In this document: positions 1 through 6,148 of the stretch, one piece after another
How positions within the stretch are numbered: position 1 is the first letter of the stretch
How the letters are laid out: every line of letters starts with the position of its first letter
Origin: Phoronis pallida
Taxonomy: Eukaryota; Phoronida; Phoronidae
Assembly: GCA_028565715.1 (NCBI GenBank)
Contig: JAOXYC010216017.1
Span: 1-11,131 of the forward strand
Length of the DNA stretch: 11,131 nt
Reading direction: 5' to 3'
Translations under genes and position numbers: made by a program
Notes under the pieces: generated by a model
What the model saw: the letters and a program-made list of their open reading frames with translations, nothing else
Database searches by the model: none
Told to the model about the DNA's origin: nothing

Positions 1-178
1 AGTTTAAGTTTAGCTCAGTAACAAGATCAACCCACCTTTTCAAAATGGCCACCACGGATATAATAATCAGCAAAATCATTCTACATTCGTAAGTAGCCAT
101 GTATAAGTTTAAGTTTAGCTCAGTAACAAGATTCAACCCACCTTTTCAAAATGGCCGCCACGGATATAATAATCAGCC
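1..178. repeat. Tandem partial duplication of XAB2 exon 6 end and splice donor
   Basis: Positions 1-71 repeat 106-177 with one single-base indel and one substitution, a period of about 105 bases. The duplicated block holds the last ~36 coding bases of exon 6 (DYYIRGGHFEK on the minus strand), the donor GTGGGTTG and the following ~26 intron bases. The substitution is silent (GGC/GGT). The copy at 1-71 lies in the downstream intron and has no acceptor at its 5' edge, so it is probably not a usable exon, though its donor is intact. An assembly artefact is possible because the repeat touches the window edge. Confidence 0.9.
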
Positions 179-306
179 AATGAATTCCACAGCAAGCCAA
201 TCTGATCGGTGAACCTCTTAAGACCCTGTCTTATGATTGCCTCAACTTTGACAGACTTCACCTTGTCAGGATTCTTAGAGACTAGTTCACACAGCTCATT
301 CCACAA
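142..306 (-). CDS. XAB2: XAB2 exon 6
   Basis: The acceptor TTATTGCAG precedes 306, and the donor AAG|GTGGGT lies at 141. The 55 codons (residues 213-267) include LWNELCELVSKNPDKV, AIIRQGLKRFTDQIG and LADYYIRGGHFEK, all close to vertebrate XAB2. The next exon, expected to start ARDVYEEAI-like, is outside the window. The last ~36 coding bases and the donor are duplicated at 1-71. Confidence 0.94.
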
Positions 307-3300
307 CTGCAATAATACGGAAAAGTAGACTAAGTACTCTAAATCCTTGTACGAGCTTAAAGGTGTATTGGGCTGGAAGCAATCTCGATTTTCTGAGCGT
401 GAGCGTATCGGTAGTTATAGGACAAACAATGGAGTCATGATTATTGGGATTGTTCTTTTTATTCTGGTTGAGTGATTTTACTGTTTTATTGTTTTCACCT
501 CCGGAATTATGGGGATGGTGGAATCTGTAAGGTGGATGCGCATGTGAGCTGATGCCGCTATTCAGGTCTAGGAATACATTGGGTTGCCAATTATGATAGG
601 ATGTCAGTTGTGTCAAGTTGGAGCAGAACCTGTTACGGGCATTGCTTTAATCAACTCAGCTTGAGATGAACACCTTCTATTGTGTGATATAAGAAACTGA
701 TTTTTGTTAATTAAAATTAATCAAATTTGAAAATTTATATAATTTCTAATTAGAATTAATAGTTGTGTTTACTATGTTCTGGTCAATGATCTCGTCTTGG
801 TTGTTTTGATTTAAATGTTTCTTATTAAAGTAAAATTATAATTTAACCGAGTGATGACAATTGAAAGCGAACCTGATGCTTAGATTTCCCATGGCATGAC
901 ACAAAATCATCGTTGTTTATCACAGTGACGAGTCTGAGTGCTGCCTCATCTAGACGCTCTATTGACACTAGATAATTGATGTATTCCTCACTGTTCTCTG
1001 GTTGGAGCTGTAAAATATTATAGAATAACATTTATCTTTTTATCACTGAATAAGTTCATAAGGTTGGATGATAGAATAATAAAATAATTCTTTATCCACA
1101 ACCAATATAGGTCAGTGATTCTAGGAAAATGGCTACTGACAGTAGTCGAAACTGTCGAAGGTAATTTTATATTGGTTGTGGATAAAGAATTATTTTATTA
1201 TTCATCTTTTTAGTTATTTACTGGCCAAAGTGAATTTGAAAAAAAAAAAATTCAGAACCCAACCATTTGGATTCCTGCTCAGGTTTTGAATTTGTTTGTC
1301 TTCCAATATTTATCACATCACACAACAAGCCTTCTTTTAAATTTAAATATGTAAGTGACAAATTCAAGGGAAGTGAATACAACCTTTCATTAAATTGAAT
1401 CTCGAAAAATTATAGAACTTGCTCGTTCTATGATTTTCAAAAAATTATGTCAATTAAAATTTGTATTACTTCCCATTTATCATGAATATTTAATATAGTA
1501 CTAATTTTGAAGATTTTGACAACAATGCTTTATTCTCAAAAGACCATTTTCTGCAAAAATAAAAAATAAATAAAAAAACCATTTACTGAAATAAATACCT
1601 TAAGAAATCGTCTGTACACACGGACAGCGGTCTCTGGTATTTCGTACATATTAACAAACTTGAGGTACAGTGGCCAAATTCTGTTGTGTTGCGAGATAGG
1701 AAGAGCTCGTAATGCTCGATCAAACAATCGACGAGTACGTGTGATGCGGCCTTGCTCAATCAAAAATTGACAAAAGTCCAACCAAATCCTCGGCATCTAT
1801 GAAGAGAAATATGTACAAAATACATTTTCTACAGCTTCTAAGCTAACAAAAATATATTCTCAGAGCAGAAAGGCAGATCAACATTATTTTGTGGCATTTC
1901 TTAAGATTCAAGTACTTCCAACTAATTTCAACTCACTTATTGTCTGCTAATAAGATATCATTCTGAATTTTGAGATTTTTGATCAGAGAACAAACAAAGT
2001 TGTTCAACAAAATGAATGAACCATCAAAAAGTGAATTGCAAAGAATTTACAAATAACTGTGTAAATTCAAAATTAGACAACATCATTTTACAGAGTTACT
2101 GATTAAAATCAAACAAAAGATGTAAAAATCCAAGAACATGATGGTATGGTTAAAATGATTTATTTTTACATCTTTCATTTTACATACATTTGATTGCTTA
2201 AAAAAATCAAACCTTGTGCATGTAGACCAGCGCCCTCTCGTGTGCATTGTTGACATCTTCATATGAGGGATCAGTAATGCACCTCCCCTTCACTTGATTT
2301 CTCCGCAACTTCAAGTAATTATACCACAATTTGTAACTGAAGTGAGAAAATCATATGATGACATCAGGATATTTTATCATTATCATTATTACTTGCATAC
2401 TCTACGTTATGTGTGTAGATAATGTGTTCAGATTTTCGATTCAAAATCAGAACACAATCATGCAAAACAGATATTATGTAGAGAATTCCACACAATGTTC
2501 CATGACTTGTTCACTGGTCAATGCCTGAAATGTTTATCATTGAGTTCAAATATACCATTTTAAATTTGATGTTAGAAATCAACTCACTGCTTGATAGTAT
2601 CTTTGAACCTACGGAATGCTTGCATTGATTTCCGGTTAGGTTTCAAATTTTTCTGTCTTTTCAAAATGTATCACTTTCTGCCAGTAAAAGCATACATTTA
2701 TATATTGAGTTAATAATCATAACCGTGGAAGAAATTCTTAAGCATAATTAAACAGACCTTCCCGGGAGTTCCTTTAACGCTCTCTCATAGACGAGATTGA
2801 CAGCATTCCTGGGTGACGTTTTCTTGTGGTCAATGTACCTCAGCCAACATTTCACTGAAAATGCATTTCTTAAGATTTCTTCTTCGTAAGGTAGATCATC
2901 TTCCTCCTGTTAATATTAAATTTAAAAATATTTATTTCATAAAAACGTTCATTTGACCCAATTTCTTTTCATTATAGACAGGGCCCTCGATGACCTGATT
3001 TTGAGGCGGTTACAAGGCTGCTTCCCCCCTCAAATTTATTCCAAAATCACATAAAATTCCCCTAAGAAGTGACCCAAAATTCCCCCCAAAAGTGGAAAAA
3101 TTCCCCTTTCAAAATTCAAGTTAAATGTACCTAAACAAATTCTGTTTAAAAAACCAAAAATTAATACTTTCAAGAGCTTACCAAAATTGGATTTCCAAAG
3201 CAATTAACAGCAATTCATAAAAAATCATTTAACCTTTTTGATTAAATCTTTAAAAATCTACTTTAAAAACATCTTATAACAAAGAAGGCTGCGAAAATTC

Positions 3301-5042
3301 CCCCTTCAAAAATATGTAAAAATTCCCCCCTCAGAAGGCACAGGCCCCAAAGTCGAGTGAGGGCCCTGATATATTCATATATAAATGAATCAAGTAAACC
3401 AAGCATCACCAGGCATCCTAGACAGAAACATCCTGGCTCTGGTTCTGCTATTCGGTTTTCACGTTATATACAGAGACGGAAACCCCTGATCAAGATGGCA
3501 TCGAAATTCGCGCCTTGTTGATTAACAATACTCTAATTTTGTGCCGTATCAAGAATCAAAAACTTTATTTTGCCAAAATAAAAATAATTACAAATATTTG
3601 GCAAGGGCGCTCTGAAGGCTTTCGCCGCTAATAGAGTGCCTTCTAATTAACATAATAATATAAATACAATAAATATAGAAAAGGCAAAATTTAACAATCA
3701 TAGATGACACCTCTCACAATTGTTAAATACCAAATCAAAAAACAATTGTACAGTAGTCTTCCAACTATACATTACTTCCATAAAAGCGGAGCGGAGTGGT
3801 TTATTGTGAGTTATATCATGAGACATTGTGCAGAATCCTACACCTCGCCAACAGGACTGGAGTTTCGCGACACCCGTTATTCAGTCAATGGTTTGGTTTG
3901 GTTTTGATTGGTTTTTATAACCCGTCGCAAGGGCCATTTCTGGCATTATAGCAATGGGGGACCGCCAGTTCCCAAAGTGGCAAGTCAGAAACGTGCGAGA
4001 CGAATTCAGGCGTCGATCTCGGGTCCCCAGGATCGTGTGTCTAGTGCTTTAACCACTCGACCACCACGACTGAATAACGGGAATGGCGAGAGGTACCAGA
4101 TACTGCTCAATAAGTTAGCGGTCCCTCATTTTCCGTTATTAAGTCAATTAAAACACATTGACTGAATAAGGGAAATACACACTGATTAACGGGGGTTGAA
4201 CTGGTGGTCGAATGGTAAGCGCACAGGATTGCGACGCGGGAGACCCATGTTCGCGGCACCAGGTGGACTCTGAGCTTTCTGAAGTCCTTTACCACCCCTA
4301 AGCTAACTTGTGCAAAAATACTCAATAATGAGGTCTGCACAGTATCATATAGACATAGACATAGACATAACGAGGGACCGCTATTATTCGACTTTAACTT
4401 GTAGGGTAAGTGACCTATTCTCGTCAGGGTCCGAATTCTCGTCACCCCCTCCTAGTTATGAAGGAAAGATTGATACATTACCAAAATTTCCACGATGATA
4501 CAAAATAACAAAGTCGTTTTGACTTGCTATGAACCGGATGTTTTTGCACGTGACAATCCCGCGCAAACGTGTACTTTTAAAAAGTAGGTCAAATTCACGG
4601 GAAAATGCCGTGGTTTTGATAGTATCTCATTACTTTTTGCCTGAATTGAAAATTTTTGGCACATGAGGTGATGGTTTTGATGGTATTAGTTGTCAAACAT
4701 GCTGAAGTTAATAAAGAATCGGAAATCATAACTTTGTAAGTCGTATCTTAATTTTTTTATGGGTCGCCTTTCAGCGTCGCTGGGTTGAAAATAACTGAAC
4801 AATTTCAAAAAAAACTTTACAATCATAAACTAGAGTAAAAATCTAAGTAATGCATGTATAAATAGTCCACGGTAGTGCTGCTGTTTTTGTAGAATTTAGA
4901 AAATAGATCGTAAAACCTGACGAGAATAGGGCACTTACCCCTTACCAAACAAATGTAGTCGTAATCGTGACGAATGTCCGAAAAACACTAAGAATTTATA
5001 AGTGCAACTTACAAAGAAGATGTCTGATTGAAAAACTGGCAT
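142..5042 (-). CDS. XAB2: XAB2/SYF1 pre-mRNA-splicing factor, N-terminal part (six exons, 3' end outside window)
   Basis: The spliced minus-strand product of six exons reads as the N-terminal third of XAB2/SYF1. Known for the family: it is a HAT-repeat scaffold of the Prp19-associated spliceosomal complex in the nucleus, and in vertebrates it also binds XPA and works in transcription-coupled repair. Seen here: exons at 5042-5013, 2906-2758, 2336-2213, 1796-1599, 1007-873 and 306-142 give about 267 residues with no internal stop; every junction is GT-AG and the phases agree. Hallmarks are DLPYEEEILRN, SVKCWLRYI, PSYEDVNNAHERALVYMHK, MPRIWLDFCQFL, RIWPLYLKF and GLKRFTDQIG, spread over about six HAT units (paired helices with W and Y near the start). 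The vertebrate protein is about 855 residues, so roughly two thirds lies left of position 1. The start is inferred from a ten-codon first exon. The family assignment is very secure. Confidence 0.93.
307..872 (-). other. XAB2 intron 5
   Basis: This is a GT-AG intron of 566 bases. Positions about 680-850 are strongly AT-rich. I see no coding continuation, RNA gene or recognisable transposon in it. Confidence 0.85.
873..1007 (-). CDS. XAB2: XAB2 exon 5
   Basis: The acceptor TTTTACAG precedes 1007, and the donor CAG|GTTCGC lies at 872. The 45 codons (residues 168-212) carry SEEYINYLVSIERLDEAALR, a HAT unit matching the vertebrate EEYIEYL/RLDEAA block, and end in GKSKHQ just before LWNELC of exon 6. 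Confidence 0.93.
1008..1598 (-). other. XAB2 intron 4
   Basis: This is a 591-base intron bounded by GTATTT at 1598 and TTTTACAG at 1008. It carries the perfect inverted repeat at 1074-1203 and a 12-base A run at 1239-1250. The remainder is AT-rich without visible features. Confidence 0.85.
1074..1203. repeat. Perfect 36-bp inverted repeat (hairpin) with 58-base loop
   Basis: Bases 1074-1109 are the exact reverse complement of 1168-1203 (36 of 36). The arms contain TTTATCCACAACCAATATA. The 58-base loop has its own structure: GTCAGT at 1111-1116 pairs with ACTGAC at 1135-1140, and an odd palindrome CTACTGACAGTAG is followed by GTCGAAACTGTCGAAGG. The zero divergence of the arms suggests recent insertion or conversion. 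The loop wording resembles CGAAAC-GTCG modules I associate with animal Penelope-like repeats; that link is inference. Confidence 0.9.
1599..1796 (-). CDS. XAB2: XAB2 exon 4
   Basis: The acceptor TTCATAG precedes 1796, and the donor AAG|GTATTT lies at 1598. The 66 codons (residues 102-167) include MPRIWLDFCQFLIEQGR, RRLFDRALRALP and RIWPLYLKF, which is two HAT units. It happens to begin with an ATG, but that methionine is internal: the family motif runs HK-MPR across the junction. This exon is the strongest family match in the gene. Confidence 0.95.
1797..2212 (-). other. XAB2 intron 3
   Basis: This is a 416-base AT-rich intron. The only structure seen is a 14-bp inverted pair, 2116-2129 with 2162-2175 (AAAGATGTAAAAAT). 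No gene or transposon is recognised. Confidence 0.8.
2213..2336 (-). CDS. XAB2: XAB2 exon 3
   Basis: The acceptor CTTCAG precedes 2336. One base completes the split serine, then 41 codons run to HK|GTTTGA at 2212. It encodes residues 60-101: YKLWYNYLKLRR (HAT unit), then the highly conserved CITDPSYEDVNNAHERA segment. The next exon follows in phase 0. Confidence 0.93.
2337..2757 (-). other. XAB2 intron 2
   Basis: This is a 421-base intron. It contains a compact hairpin at 2423-2456 (TGTGTTC-A-GATTTT stem, 6-base loop). Otherwise it is featureless AT-rich sequence. Confidence 0.8.
2423..2456. repeat. Short intronic hairpin
   Basis: TGTGTTC at 2423 pairs with GAACACA at 2450-2456, and GATTTT pairs with AAAATC. 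One A-A mismatch separates the two stem parts and the loop is CGATTC. There is no sign of function. Confidence 0.6.
2758..2906 (-). CDS. XAB2: XAB2 exon 2
   Basis: The acceptor AACAG ends at 2907. The exon is 49 codons plus AG of a split serine codon, followed by donor GTCTGT at 2757. It encodes residues 11-59: the conserved acidic EEDDLPYEEE stretch, then the first HAT unit with SVKCWLRYIDHKK and VNLVYERALKELP. The phase-2 junction completes the codon AG|T with exon 3. Confidence 0.92.
2979..3368 (-). mobile_element. hAT-like non-autonomous DNA element, copy 1
   Basis: This 390-bp element has inverted ends: CAGGGCCCTC at 2979 and GAGGGCCCTG ending at 3368. The flanks ATAGA (2974-2978) and ATATA (3369-3373) look like a 5-bp target duplication with one change. 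Runs of five to six C before TTTT or AATTT recur inside. It has no coding capacity. Copy 2 at 8420-8820 is in the opposite orientation and similar along its length, including the GACCTGATTTTGAGGC segment next to one end. CAGGG ends and short target duplications fit the hAT superfamily (family knowledge); the transposase donor is unknown. Confidence 0.82.
3546..3690 (-). mobile_element. Probable 3' tail of a non-LTR retrotransposon
   Basis: On the minus strand this reads GGCGAAAGCCTTCAGAGCGC, then an AT-rich stretch with CCAAATATTTG and GGCAAAATAAAG, ending in TTTTTGATTCTTGAT near 3548. A GC-richer segment followed by an ATAAA-containing AT tract and a short GATTC/TTGAT end recalls 3' ends of CR1/L2-type elements in marine animals. 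I identify no reverse transcriptase sequence, so this would be a 5'-truncated copy. Confidence 0.45.
3873..4195. repeat. Cluster of alternating inverted copies of a 14-mer
   Basis: CCCGTTATTCAGTC at 3873-3886 recurs exactly inverted at 4068-4081 (GACTGAATAACGGG). Near copies follow: CCGTTATTAAGTCAAT at 4133 (direct), ATTGACTGAATAAGGG at 4157-4172 (inverted) and CTGATTAACGGGG near 4182 (inverted). The first pair brackets the SINE-like repeat, and the last lies just 5' of the next SINE. This could be the terminal inverted repeats of several small nested elements. Confidence 0.7.
3888..4066 (-). repeat. tRNA-derived SINE-like repeat
   Basis: The minus strand starts GGTGGTCGAGTGGTTAAAGC, with box A TGGTCGAGTGG at 4063-4053. 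A box-B-like GAGATCGACGCC follows at 4020-4009, about the spacing of a class II (Ser/Leu) tRNA. The 3' part runs to a CAAAA-type tail at about 3910-3888 (CCAATCAAAACCAAACC). No cloverleaf is intact, so this is a pol III-derived repeat, not a functional tRNA gene. A 14-mer occurs inverted on both sides. Confidence 0.6.
4196..4369 (+). repeat. tRNA-derived SINE copy 1, with ATAGAC tail
   Basis: Box A TGGTCGAATGGTAAGCGCA lies at about 4205, and a box-B-like GTTCGCGGCACC at about 4249. A tRNA-unrelated body follows (GTGGACTCTGAGCTTTCTGA, CTTGTGC, ATACTCAAT, GAGGTCTGCACA). It ends in three ATAGAC units at 4349-4366. A second copy sits at 5488-5655 on the other strand. The match of head, body and tail between the copies defines one SINE family. 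A 12-bp inverted pair, 4116-4127 with 4372-4383, encloses it. Confidence 0.8.
4388..4962. mobile_element. Candidate inverted-repeat element (MITE-like)
   Basis: Bases 4404-4428 and 4916-4940 are inverted repeats with 24 of 25 positions matching (GGGTAAGTG at one outer end, CTATTCTCGTCAGG inward). Weaker pairing seems to extend outward to about 4388 and 4962. The ~490-base interior has no coding capacity. I could not fix a target duplication, so the boundaries are approximate. Confidence 0.5.
5013..5042 (-). CDS. XAB2: XAB2 coding exon 1 (10 codons, start ATG)
   Basis: On the minus strand an ATG at 5042 opens ten codons reading MPVFQSDIFF. They end at a strong donor, TTT|GTAAGT, at 5012. The phase is 0, as required by exon 2, whose first codons read EEDDLPYEEE. 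The human protein has a short divergent leader ending in PDLVF before EEEDLPYEEE, so the D-hydrophobic-F ending is in the right place. No other segment between 2907 and 5012 offers an ATG, a plausible leader and a phase-0 donor. It is too short to detect by similarity search, and the choice rests on junction logic. Confidence 0.75.
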
Positions 5043-5400
5043 TTCAAGCGTCAAATGCAGCCTATTGTGACCAAAAACTTGTCTAGAAAACCCACTAAAA
5101 CCAACGTAAAACGAAGTCTACAACTCTTGCTGCTGACTGGCGGAAAAGGAAGCAGTTCAGCACTCAACAAAAAATTGTTTCATTTATTTTTAAATTTACA
5201 TTACTTATGTTTTGTGTATGAACTTTAACCTCTTTGAATTACTCAAATAATATTTCTGACACGTTGTGTGCATTTTGAATTTAAACAAGAGCCAAAAAAC
5301 ATAACTTATCTACTTTTCAGTTTAATCCCATCAAGTAGTTGGTTGGTTCGTGCTGCATTTTAAAAAATGGCGGCGCCCATGGATTGTTGAAGTTTAGAAG
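5043..5400. promoter_or_regulatory. Putative divergent promoter region of XAB2 (-) and MRRF (+)
   Basis: This sequence directly upstream of the XAB2 start ATG contains no recognised repeat, unlike its surroundings. It holds a GGCGGAAAAGGAAG stretch near 5140-5153 (ETS/E2F-like) and the YY1-like site at 5364. No TATA box at a convincing position was seen. Assignment as a promoter is inference from position and motif content. Confidence 0.35.
5364..5374 (+). promoter_or_regulatory. YY1-like site
   Basis: AAAATGGCGGC matches the YY1 consensus AANATGGCGGC, inside the short GC-rich patch ATGGCGGCGCCCATGG in otherwise AT-rich sequence. Such sites often lie just downstream of transcription starts in sense orientation. 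Here that would suit a plus-strand start, possibly an untranslated MRRF exon; it is also about 320 bases upstream of the XAB2 ATG. Confidence 0.45.
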
Positions 5401-5487
5401 TTTTCATGTAAATTGTTGTTCCAGTTCTGTGTAAACGATGGTTAAGTTAATGGCCCTTTTCTGTTTCTTCCTAAATTCAGTTAACTT

Positions 5488-5655
5488 CTATTTCTATATA
5501 ATATTGTGCAGACCTCATGTATTGAGTATTTACGCACAAGTGAGCTCAGGACAGAAGTTCAGAAAGCTCAGAGTCCACCTGCCGAGACCTGGTGCCGCGA
5601 ACCCGGGTCTCCGGCGTCGCAATTCTGTGCGCTTACCATTCGACCACCAGCCAAC
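5488..5655 (-). repeat. tRNA-derived SINE copy 2
   Basis: The minus strand reads box A TGGTCGAATGGTAAGCGCA (near 5650-5630) and box-B-like GGGTTCGCGGCACC (near 5605-5592). The body then matches 4257-4345 (GTGGACTCTGAGCTTTCTGA, ATACTCAAT, GAGGTCTGCACA), and the tail is TATATAGAAATAGAAG. It has an extra TCTCGGCAG-like segment after the tRNA head and differs in the middle of the body, so the two copies are well diverged. Confidence 0.8.
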
Positions 5656-5748
5656 GCCAATCCACTTAACATGATTGATATGCTTTTGGACTTAATCCTC
5701 AACAAATAACATGGTTTCGCTGATACGTTCAACAAATTGTTGACCACA

Positions 5749-5762
5749 ACGCACGCACGCAC
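5749..5762. repeat. Short ACGC microsatellite
   Basis: About 3.5 units of ACGC, just right of the near-palindrome CAACAAATTGTTG. Confidence 0.6.
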
Positions 5763-5889
5763 GGCACAAAAAAAGTCAACCGCCTCCTTTCGGAGAATGA
5801 GCCAAACTTCAACAAGCTGAAGGCAATGGCACCGAGCAAGGGGTGAAAGAAACTTTTTATTAATGCTCAAAAATTTTCTGTGCCAATAG

Positions 5890-6076
5890 CAAGGCTGCCA
5901 AGTCTCCCGGATTAGCCGGGAGTCTCCAGTATTTAGATACTAAATTTACCCATTAAAATGCCTGTCTCCCGGATATGAAAACCAGATGGCTCATCTGGTA
6001 CAATGTTAAATTTGGAATCTCCCAGATTTGGCAAGTGAATCTCCAGTATTTGAACCAGATGTGGTTGGTTGGCCTA
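5890..6076 (+). mobile_element. Miniature element (CAAGGCTGCC family), copy A
   Basis: The ends are CAAGGCTGCC at 5890 and GGTTGGCCT(A) at 6076. CAATAG stands immediately on both sides (5884-5889 and 6077-6082), a clean 6-bp target duplication. Inside are repeated subterminal motifs: TCTCCCRGAT three times and TCTCCAGTATTT twice. There are also two hairpins, CTCCCGGATTAGCCGGGAG and ACCAGATGGCTCATCTGGT. It has no coding capacity. Copy B at 6262-6474 is inverted. C-A-[A]-G-G ends with a short duplication fit a hAT-like non-autonomous family (inference). Confidence 0.85.
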
Positions 6077-6082
6077 CAATAG

Positions 6083-6142
6083 CCGTGTTCCAACTGCGGA
6101 CCTCTCGCAAGCGAGGCGCAGATCTTACCACTGAACCACGAG
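6083..6142 (-). repeat. tRNA-Gly-like remnant (pseudo-tRNA or SINE head)
   Basis: The minus strand reads GTGGTTCAGTGGTAAGATC, a near match to the tRNA-Gly D arm and box A, followed by GCGCCTCGCTTGCGAGAGG in the anticodon-arm position. Then comes a decayed T arm, GCAGTTGGAACAC, where GGTTCGATTCC is expected. The cloverleaf is broken, so it is not called as a tRNA. It directly abuts the target duplication of copy A. Confidence 0.6.
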
Positions 6143-6148
6143 CATTCC

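Larger units (their letters stand above)
2907..5012 (-). other. XAB2 intron 1 (repeat-rich)
   Basis: The intron runs from donor GTAAGT at 5012 to acceptor AACAG at 2907, 2,106 bases, several times longer than the other XAB2 introns seen here. It hosts a hAT-like element (2979-3368), a probable non-LTR tail (3546-3690), two SINE-like pieces (3888-4066, 4196-4369), a 14-mer inverted array (3873-4195) and a candidate inverted-repeat element (4388-4962). Positions 3369-3545 and 3690-3870 show nothing recognisable. Confidence 0.7.

Noticed and set aside
296-616. 106-residue minus-strand open frame
   Set aside because: It lies mainly in XAB2 intron 5, has low-complexity composition with no family motif, and ends where the real exon begins in another frame.
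1074-1203. CRISPR array or rho-independent terminator
   Set aside because: There are only two arms, inverted rather than direct, inside an animal intron.
1536-1796. XAB2 starting at the ATG of exon 4
   Set aside because: The conserved upstream exons 2 and 3 join in phase, and the family has this methionine internally after MHK.
3369-3545. XAB2 first exon candidates (minus-strand ATGs around 3393-3503)
   Set aside because: None gives an open leader joining a phase-0 donor; frames stop quickly, and 5013-5042 fits far better.
3908-4165. 85-residue plus-strand open frame
   Set aside because: It reads through a SINE-like repeat and the 14-mer inverted array; the apparent protein is translated repeat sequence.
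4196-4260. Functional tRNA gene
   Set aside because: Box A is good but the box B region and stems do not form a cloverleaf, and the unit recurs with a SINE body at 5488-5655.
4107-4445. 112-residue minus-strand frame with an LCLCLCLY tract
   Set aside because: The tract is the translated ATAGAC microsatellite and SINE body; it is not a gene.
5368-5388. Short frame ATGGCGGCGCCC as a coding start
   Set aside because: It reaches a stop after seven codons; the sequence is better read as a YY1-like regulatory motif.
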